In this document: in pieces, positions 1-5,458 of the stretch
Numbering within the stretch: position 1 is the stretch's first letter
How the letters are laid out: every line of letters starts with the position of its first letter
Assembly (NCBI RefSeq): GCF_946885855.1
Contig: NZ_CAMPHH010000232.1
Location: 1-5,458, forward strand
DNA length: 5,458 nt
From: an uncultured Actinotalea sp.
Lineage (GTDB): Bacteria > Actinomycetota > Actinomycetes > Actinomycetales > Cellulomonadaceae
Reading direction: 5' to 3'
Program-made: the position numbers and the translations under genes
The notes under the pieces: generated by a model
The model's database searches: none
What the model was told of the DNA's origin: nothing
Seen by the model: only the letters and a program-made list of their open reading frames with translations

Positions 1-2
1 GG

Positions 3-56
3 CCCGACCCGTCCCGGGCTCGCGGTGCGGTCGGACACCCGGCGCGCCGCCCGTGA
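3..56 (+). CDS. Possible C-terminal end of an upstream DppB-like permease (partial)
   Basis: The third forward frame is open from the window edge to a TGA at 54-56 and would encode a short Arg/Pro/Ala-rich tail beginning PDPSRARG. Peptide/nickel-type importers normally have two permeases, with the DppB-like gene directly before the DppC-like one, and their reading frames often overlap by a few bases. DppB proteins commonly end in a short charged tail with a DPR-like motif, so a DPSR tail ending here is reasonable. The stretch is too short for its composition to prove coding, and the call rests mainly on gene order. The alternative is that the first permease ends before the window. Confidence 0.3.
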   Translation, partial: PDPSRARGAVGHPARRP

Positions 57-863
57 GGTGCGGCGCCTCGGCGTCGCCCCGACCGTGGCCGCCGTCGTGC
101 TCCTCGGCTTCCTCGTCGCCGCCGTCTGGCCGGAGCTGCTCGCCCCGGGGGACCCCGCGGCGATCCGGCTCGACGCGGCGCTGCGGCCGCCCTCCGCCGA
201 GCACCCGCTCGGGACGGACCCGTCTGGCCGGGACCTGTGGACCCGGATCGTGCACGGCACCCGGGAGTCCCTCACCATCGGGCTGGGCGCGACGGGCGTC
301 GCCCTCGGCCTGGCCATCGTCCTCGGGCTCCTGGCCGGGCTCGGCGGCAGGGTCGCCGACCGCCTCGTCGGCGGCGTCCTCGAGGTGGCCTTCGCGTTCC
401 CCACCATGCTCCTCGCCCTCCTGCTGGTGGCGGTCCGCGGGCCGTCGACGACGACGCTCGTGCTCGCCGTCGGCGTGGGGACCGCGCCCGGGTACGCCCG
501 CCTGGTGCGGGGGCAGGTCCTGGCGGTGCGGCGCGAGCCGTACGTCGAGGCGGCCCTGGCACTCGGCCACCGGCCGCGCGACGTCGTCGTGCGCCACGTC
601 CTGCCGAACGCCCTGCGGCCTCTGGTCGCCCTCGTGACCCTGGGCCTGGGCCAGTCCGTGGTGTGGGCGTCGGGGCTCGCGTTCCTCGGCCTCGGCGTCG
701 CGCCGCCCTCGCCGGAGTGGGGAGCGCTGCTCGAGGCGGGCCGCATCTACGTCACCACCGCCTGGTGGCTCGAGGTCATGCCCGGCCTCGCCATCGTCAC
801 GCTCGCCGTCGCCGCCACCTGCGTCGGACGAGCCGTCCAGTCCCGACTCGAGGGGGAGCAGCC

Positions 864-867
<4 letters not shown>
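25..867 (+). CDS. ABC transporter permease, DppC/OppC type (peptide/nickel family importer)
   Basis: This is an inner-membrane permease that, with a DppB-like partner, forms the channel of a peptide/nickel/opine-family ABC importer. The 280-residue product has the DppC layout: a short basic N-terminus, a first membrane segment at about 18-35, the family motif HPLGTDPSGRDLW at 60-72 just before the transmembrane domain, further hydrophobic segments near 84-105, 115-137, 197-217 and 250-266, the ATPase-contacting EAA loop EPYVEAALALGHRPRD at 171-186, and the FLGLGVAPPSPEWG motif at 220-233. The start is uncertain. GTG at 25 has no clear Shine-Dalgarno sequence, the frame stays open to the window edge, and GTG at 58 is an alternative just after a stop in another frame (54-56). 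The TGA stop overlaps the next gene's ATG (ATGA at 864-867), so translation is probably coupled. The substrate cannot be told from the permease. Family certain, start unsure. Confidence 0.9.
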
Positions 868-2692
<1,825 letters not shown>

Positions 2693-2696
<4 letters not shown>

Positions 2697-4168
2697 CCAC
2701 GACACCACCCGCGCGCCGCGGGCCCCGCCCGATCGGCTTCAACCTGTTCGAGATGAACTGCGTCGGGCACATCTCCCACGGGCTGTGGGTCCACCCCGAG
2801 AACACCCGCCACCGGTTCAACGACCTCGACTTCTGGACCGACCAGGCCCGGCTGCTGGAGGAGGGGCTGTTCGACGCGGTCTTCCTCGCCGACGTCGTCG
2901 GCGCGTACGACGGGTACCGCGGCGGCCCGGAGACCGCCCTGCGGGAGGCGGTCCAGATCCCCAGCAACGACCCGCTGCTCGTCATCCCGGCCATGGCCGC
3001 GGTGACGGAGCACCTCGGTTTCGCGGCGACCTTCTCCACGACCTACGAGCCGCCGTTCGCGTTCGCGCGGCGCGCCAGCACGCTCGACCACCTGACCAAG
3101 GGCCGGTTCGGCTGGAACGTCGTGACGTCCTACCTGCCCAACGCCGCCCGCAACTTCGGGCTCGCCGAGGAGGTCGAGCACGACAGGCGGTACGCCATCG
3201 CCGACGAGTACCTCGACGTCCTCTACAAGCTGTGGGAGGGCTCGTGGGACGACGACGCGGTCGTCCAGGACCGCGAGCAGCGTGTCTACACCGACCCGGC
3301 CAAGGTCCGGTACGTCGACCACGTGGGCGAGCGCTTCTCCGTCGCCGGACCCCATCTGGTCCAGCCGTCACCGCAGCGCACGCCGGTGATCTTCCAGGCG
3401 GGGTCCTCCCCGGCGGGGCGCGCGTTCGCGGCCCGGCACGCCGAGGGCGTCTTCGTCGGCGGGTACGACCTCGCGTCGTACCGCGAGACCGTGGCGGACA
3501 TCCGCCGCCAGGCTGCGGCGAACGGTCGCGACCCCCACGACGTGCGGACCTACGCCATGGCCGTCGTCATCGTCGGGCGGACCCGCGAGGAGGCCGAGCG
3601 GAAGGCGGAGGAGTTCGCACTGCTGTCCCGTGCCGAGGGGTACCTCGCGCACGCCGGCGGTGGGGGCGTCGACCTCGCGGCGTACCCGCGGGACATGCTC
3701 ATGAGCGACGTCCTCGCCGCCGAGGCGGCGGCGGGCCGCGACCGGACGCGGCAGACCCGGTTCCACCGCTCCGACGGCACGGTCGGGGACGCCCTGCGCG
3801 AGGTCACCCGCTTCGACCGGGGGCCGTTCTTCGCGGTCGGGACCCCGGCCGAGGTGGTCGACGCGATCGAGGGGTGGGTCGCGGCGACCGACCTCGACGG
3901 GTTCAACCTGCGGCAGTTCCTCACCCCCGGGACGGCGGAGGACTTCATCGCGCTCGTCGTGCCCGAGCTCCAGCGACGGGGGCTCTACCGCACGCGCTAC
4001 GAGGAGGCCACCCTGCGCGAGCGGCTGTTCGGCGCCGGGCGGACCCGCGTCCCCTCGACGCACCCCGCGGCGCGCTACCGGGGCGGGGCGAACCTCCCGG
4101 CGACCGGTCCGGGGGCCGGGACGGGGACGGTCGCCGACGCCCTGGAGCGCGTCGGCGTGACGGTCTGA
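2693..4168 (+). CDS. LLM-class FMN-dependent monooxygenase, NtaA/SnaA/DszA family
   Basis: The family consists of two-component monooxygenases that use FMNH2 from a separate reductase and O2 to cleave C-N or C-S bonds or oxidise a carbon; known members act on nitrilotriacetate (NtaA), EDTA (EmoA), dibenzothiophene sulfone (DszA), pristinamycin IIB (SnaA) and S-substituted cysteine derivatives (YxeK type). The 491-residue product matches along its length: GFNLFEMNCVGHISHGLW at 15-32, ARRASTLDHLTKGRFGWNVVTS at 125-146, DEYLDVLYKLWEGSWDDDA at 171-189, the run HLVQPSPQRTPVIFQAGSSPAG at 221-242, GTPAEVVDAIEGW at 383-395 with DGFNL at 402-406, and the C-terminal VPELQRRGLY and LRERLFG. The start is ATG 2693: AGGAG lies 6 nt upstream and it forms ATGA with the ATPase stop. 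No flavin reductase is in view. Coupling to a peptide/nickel-type importer suggests scavenging of an imported organosulfur or amino-carboxylate compound; the substrate is not determinable. Automated annotation may call it nitrilotriacetate monooxygenase, which would be over-specific. Confidence 0.95.
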
Positions 4169-4176
4169 CGGCGGTA

Positions 4177-4215
4177 GGGCGGGCCGGGACGCGCAGGGGG
4201 CGCCCCGACCCGCCC
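4177..4215. terminator. GC-rich hairpin between convergent genes, probable two-way terminator
   Basis: The 55-bp gap between the convergent monooxygenase and MerR stops contains a long inverted repeat. GGGCGGG (4177-4183) pairs with CCCGCCC (4209-4215); after a C/A mismatch, CGGG (4185-4188) pairs with CCCG (4204-4207); and GCGC (4191-4194) can pair with GCGC (4200-4203) around a 5-nt loop. There is no T-run on either side, as is common for actinobacterial hairpin terminators. The position suits ending transcripts from both directions. Whether it terminates without Rho is inference. Confidence 0.6.
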
Positions 4216-4223
4216 GACGCACG

Positions 4224-5012
4224 TCACCAGGCGGCGACGTGCGCCTGCAGCGCGTCCCGGACGAACCGTGCCCCGTCCTCGCCGCCGTAGTTCGCGGCGA
4301 AGCGCGGGTCGGCGACGTACATCTCGGCGAGCCCCAGGACGTAGCCGGCGTCCGGCCGGCCCGTCCCGTGCCCGGGGGTGCCCGGGATGCTCGCGAGCCA
4401 CGCCACGTGACGGGACGCCAGCGCCTGCGCCTCCGCGCCGGCCGGGTCCTGGCCCGCCGTCGCCGCGCGGGTCCAGTCGCGCCCCAGCTCGTCGCTGCGG
4501 GCCTTCCAGTCCTGGCGGTCCGCGTCGGTCATGCCGCGCCACCACGTGTCGCCGCGGGCGTAGGCCTCGGCGCCCCAGCGCTGCTCGACCTCCTCGCGGT
4601 GCTGCGTGTGGTCGAATCCGTCGAACATCTCCTCGGCCACGAGCGGGCCTCCTTCCTCCAGTGCGGTGATGGTGCGCTCGACCGACCCCACCTGCCGGGC
4701 GAGGCGGTCCGCCTCGCGCCGCAGCTGGTCCCGGTGCTCGCGGAGCGCGGGCAGGACGGTGGCGGGGTCCTCGGGGGCGACGTGGTCGCCGACGACGTCG
4801 CGGATCGACCCGAGCGGGACGCCGAGCCCGCGCAGCACGAGGACGCGCTGGAGCCGGACGAGCTCCCGCTCGCCGTACCAGCGGACGCCGCCGGTGCCGA
4901 CCGACGCGGGCGTGAGCAGGCCGATCGCGTCGTAGTGCCGCAGGGTGCGGCTGGTCACCCCCGTGAGGCGCGCCACCTCCTGGATCGACCACTGCCGTCC
5001 GGTCGCGGTCAC
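4224..5012 (-). CDS. MerR-family transcriptional regulator with TipAS-type ligand domain
   Basis: This is a DNA-binding activator that untwists a long-spacer promoter when its C-terminal domain binds a ligand; TipA of Streptomyces responds to thiopeptide antibiotics. The 262 residues (from GTG 5012) comprise a winged helix with SIQEVARLTGVTSRTLRHYD at 9-28 and the wing GVRWYGERELVRLQ at 42-55, a dimerising coiled coil at about 84-120, and a TipAS-like domain from about 128 to the end (EEMFDGFDHTQHREEVEQRW near its start, ANYGGEDGARFVRDALQAH near its end). Two in-frame GTG starts exist. At 5018 the AGGAGG box is only 3 nt away; at 5012 there is GGGAGG at 5 nt and AGGAGG at 9 nt, so 5012 is preferred. 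A TipAL/TipAS-like arrangement could make a short product, but no clear internal ribosome binding site was established. The protein has no cysteine, so it could not form the covalent thiopeptide adduct described for TipA. Genomic neighbours do not reveal its target; self-regulation is likely from the promoter. Confidence 0.92.
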   Translation of the reverse strand: MTATGRQWSIQEVARLTGVTSRTLRHYDAIGLLTPASVGTGGVRWYGERELVRLQRVLVLRGLGVPLGSIRDVVGDHVAPEDPATVLPALREHRDQLRREADRLARQVGSVERTITALEEGGPLVAEEMFDGFDHTQHREEVEQRWGAEAYARGDTWWRGMTDADRQDWKARSDELGRDWTRAATAGQDPAGAEAQALASRHVAWLASIPGTPGHGTGRPDAGYVLGLAEMYVADPRFAANYGGEDGARFVRDALQAHVAAW

Positions 5013-5054
5013 GGCCACCTCCCTCCTGCGCGGTCCCGGGCCTGTCCGAGATCG

Positions 5055-5085
5055 ACGGTAGAGGTTGACGCTGCGTCAACCGCAA
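5055..5085 (-). promoter_or_regulatory. MerR-type promoter of the TipA-like regulator gene
   Basis: Read on the minus strand, TTGCGG at 5085-5080 and TACCGT (fits TAnnnT) at 5060-5055 are separated by exactly 19 bp, the over-long spacing that MerR-family regulators correct by twisting DNA. Transcription would begin near 5048, leaving a leader of about 35 nt that contains the AGGAGG box. A 19-bp palindrome occupies almost the whole spacer. All of this is read from the sequence; promoter activity and self-activation are inference from the family. Confidence 0.75.
5063..5081. promoter_or_regulatory. Palindromic operator, probable MerR/TipA-type binding site
   Basis: GGTTGACGC-T-GCGTCAACC is a perfect inverted repeat of two 9-bp arms around a single central T at 5072. 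It sits between the -35 and -10 boxes of the divergently read regulator gene, overlapping the -35 by two bases, which is where MerR dimers bind. The adjacent regulator is the obvious ligand. The plus-strand TTGACG inside it has no matching -10 box, so it is better read as part of the operator. Confidence 0.75.
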
Positions 5086-5128
5086 GCCCGTGGCGGCCGG
5101 CGGGTCGGCGGGTGGTTCGGATTCGCGA

Positions 5129-5159
5129 TTGCGGTGCGACCCCGACCCGCGGGTAGCAT
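5129..5159 (+). promoter_or_regulatory. Probable promoter of the T-box leader and downstream gene
   Basis: TAGCAT at 5154-5159 fits the actinobacterial -10 consensus TAnnnT, and TTGCGG at 5129-5134 lies 19 bp upstream as a possible -35. Transcription starting about 7 bp downstream (near 5166) would begin just before the first base-paired strand of the T-box (5172), which supports the placement. The spacer is long for a housekeeping promoter, so the -35 is less sure than the -10. Confidence 0.55.
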
Positions 5160-5171
5160 CGGCGGCCACAG

Positions 5172-5449
5172 GCGTCGACCCGGCCATCACCGGCGAGCCT
5201 CCGGAAGAACAGGTCGCCGCGCCCCGGTGCGACGGTCCCAGTAGAACCGGACGGGTGGGCCCGTCACAGCCTGCGACGAGCGGCCACCGCCGACGTCGCC
5301 CGGAGGCCGTGCCCAGCACGGGAGCCGGTGCGGCGCCGTCGGCGGCAAGCGAGGTGGTACCGCGGGGCCCCGGGGACGGGGCGTCGTCCTCGCACGATGT
5401 GTCAGACGAGCGTCACTGACCCGCACACCGTGCCGGACCCGTGGAGGAC
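5172..5449 (+). promoter_or_regulatory. Translational T-box riboswitch with ultrashort stem I, isoleucine (AUC) specifier
   Basis: The leader RNA binds tRNA-Ile and lets the downstream gene be translated when the tRNA is uncharged. Stem I: 5172-5180 pairs with 5212-5220 (8 of 9 pairs), and CCGG 5190-5193 with CCGG 5201-5204. Between them the internal loop carries specifier ATC (5186-5188) followed by A on one side and AAGAAC on the other. Stem II: CGGT/ACCG (5233-5236/5246-5249) flanking AGTAGA, then ACGGG/CCCGT (5251-5255/5260-5264). Stem III: a perfect 9-bp helix 5287-5295/5337-5345 enclosing CCGTGC/GCACGG (5307-5312/5316-5321). Antisequestrator: GCGAGG 5349-5354 pairs with CCTCGC 5388-5393 and GCG 5362-5364 with CGT 5385-5387, leaving bulge TGGTACC (5355-5361); TGGT matches a tRNA 3' end ACCA, as in tRNA-Ile. 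Competing sequestrator: GTCCTC 5386-5391 pairs with GAGGAC 5444-5449, which includes the ribosome binding site, extended by GCACG 5392-5396/CGTGC 5429-5433. There is no T-run, so control is at translation. The small open frame across this leader is not regarded as a gene. Confidence 0.93.
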
Positions 5450-5453
5450 CCCC

Positions 5454-5458
5454 ATGGC
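5454..5458 (+). CDS. ileS: First codons of the T-box-controlled gene, probably isoleucyl-tRNA synthetase (partial)
   Basis: An ATG at 5454-5456 follows GGAGG (5443-5447) by 6 nt; only five bases of the gene lie in the window, so nothing of the protein can be read. Identity comes from the leader: ultrashort-stem T-boxes with an AUC specifier and translational control stand before ileS in Actinobacteria. IleS charges tRNA-Ile with isoleucine in the cytoplasm, so low charging would raise its own translation. A different isoleucine-related gene (transport or biosynthesis) is the alternative but less usual for this T-box class. Confidence 0.7.

Noticed and set aside
237..863. N-terminal extension of the fused ATPase (frame open upstream of ATG 864 to about 237)
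   Set aside because: This part overlaps the permease gene, encodes Arg/Pro-rich shadow sequence, and ATG 864 has its own strong ribosome binding site.
2785..4290. Long plus-strand frame overlapping the monooxygenase, and similar long frames opposite the ATPase and monooxygenase genes (for example 2408-3355 and 3368-4222 minus)
   Set aside because: High GC removes stop codons from alternative frames. These products are low-complexity and show no family motifs.
5065..5070. Plus-strand TTGACG as a -35 box
   Set aside because: No TAnnnT element lies 16-19 bp downstream; the hexamer is explained as half of the palindromic operator.
4075..5319. Long open frame on the minus strand (414 codons) covering the regulator gene, its promoter and part of the T-box leader
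   Set aside because: It is the out-of-frame shadow of the TipA-like gene; the translation is an Arg/Pro/Gly/Ala-rich string without domain motifs, while the frame at 4224-5012 gives a clear MerR protein.
5365..5384. GC-rich hairpin in the leader as an intrinsic terminator
   Set aside because: No T-run follows, and the segment forms the closing loop of the antisequestrator; the exclusive pairing at the ribosome binding site points to translational control.
5090..5419. 109-codon plus-strand open frame between the regulator and the window end
   Set aside because: Nearly all of it is the T-box leader; base pairing and conserved motifs explain the sequence, and the start lacks a ribosome binding site.

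Overview
The window looks like chromosomal DNA of a high-GC actinobacterium. G and C dominate (well above 70% by eye), the codons end almost always in G or C, several starts are GTG, and the right-hand leader is of the T-box type known from actinobacterial ileS genes. A member of the Cellulomonas/Promicromonospora part of the Actinomycetes would fit, but the genus cannot be fixed from this sequence.

Left part (1-4168, plus strand): the 3' end of an operon that pairs a peptide/nickel-type ABC importer with a flavin monooxygenase. It holds a possible last few codons of a first permease (3-56), a DppC-like permease (25-867), one polypeptide with two fused ATPase domains, DppD-like then DppF-like (864-2696), and an LLM-class FMN-dependent monooxygenase of the NtaA/SnaA/DszA family (2693-4168). 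Both complete junctions are ATGA stop/start overlaps with a good ribosome binding site, so the genes are almost certainly co-translated. The likely logic is import of a small, probably sulfur- or nitrogen-bearing organic compound, followed by oxidative cleavage with FMNH2 and O2. The substrate-binding lipoprotein, the first permease and the FMN reductase are not in the window. A GC-rich hairpin (4177-4215) lies in the 55-bp gap to the next, convergent gene.

Middle part (4224-5085, minus strand): a TipA-like MerR regulator with a C-terminal TipAS-type ligand domain. In front of it is a textbook MerR promoter: -35 TTGCGG, a 19-bp spacer and -10 TACCGT, with a 19-bp palindrome (9-bp perfect arms) lying almost entirely in the spacer. 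This points to self-regulation by DNA untwisting.

Right part (5129-5458, plus strand): a promoter, then a roughly 280-nt T-box leader with a very short stem I, an AUC (isoleucine) specifier, a T-box bulge matching a tRNA ending in ACCA, and two mutually exclusive helices that expose or hide the ribosome binding site. It ends at an ATG at 5454, the first codon of a gene that runs off the window. By its leader this gene is most likely ileS (isoleucyl-tRNA synthetase), controlled at translation initiation by uncharged tRNA-Ile.

No insertion sequence, CRISPR array, tRNA or rRNA gene was seen.
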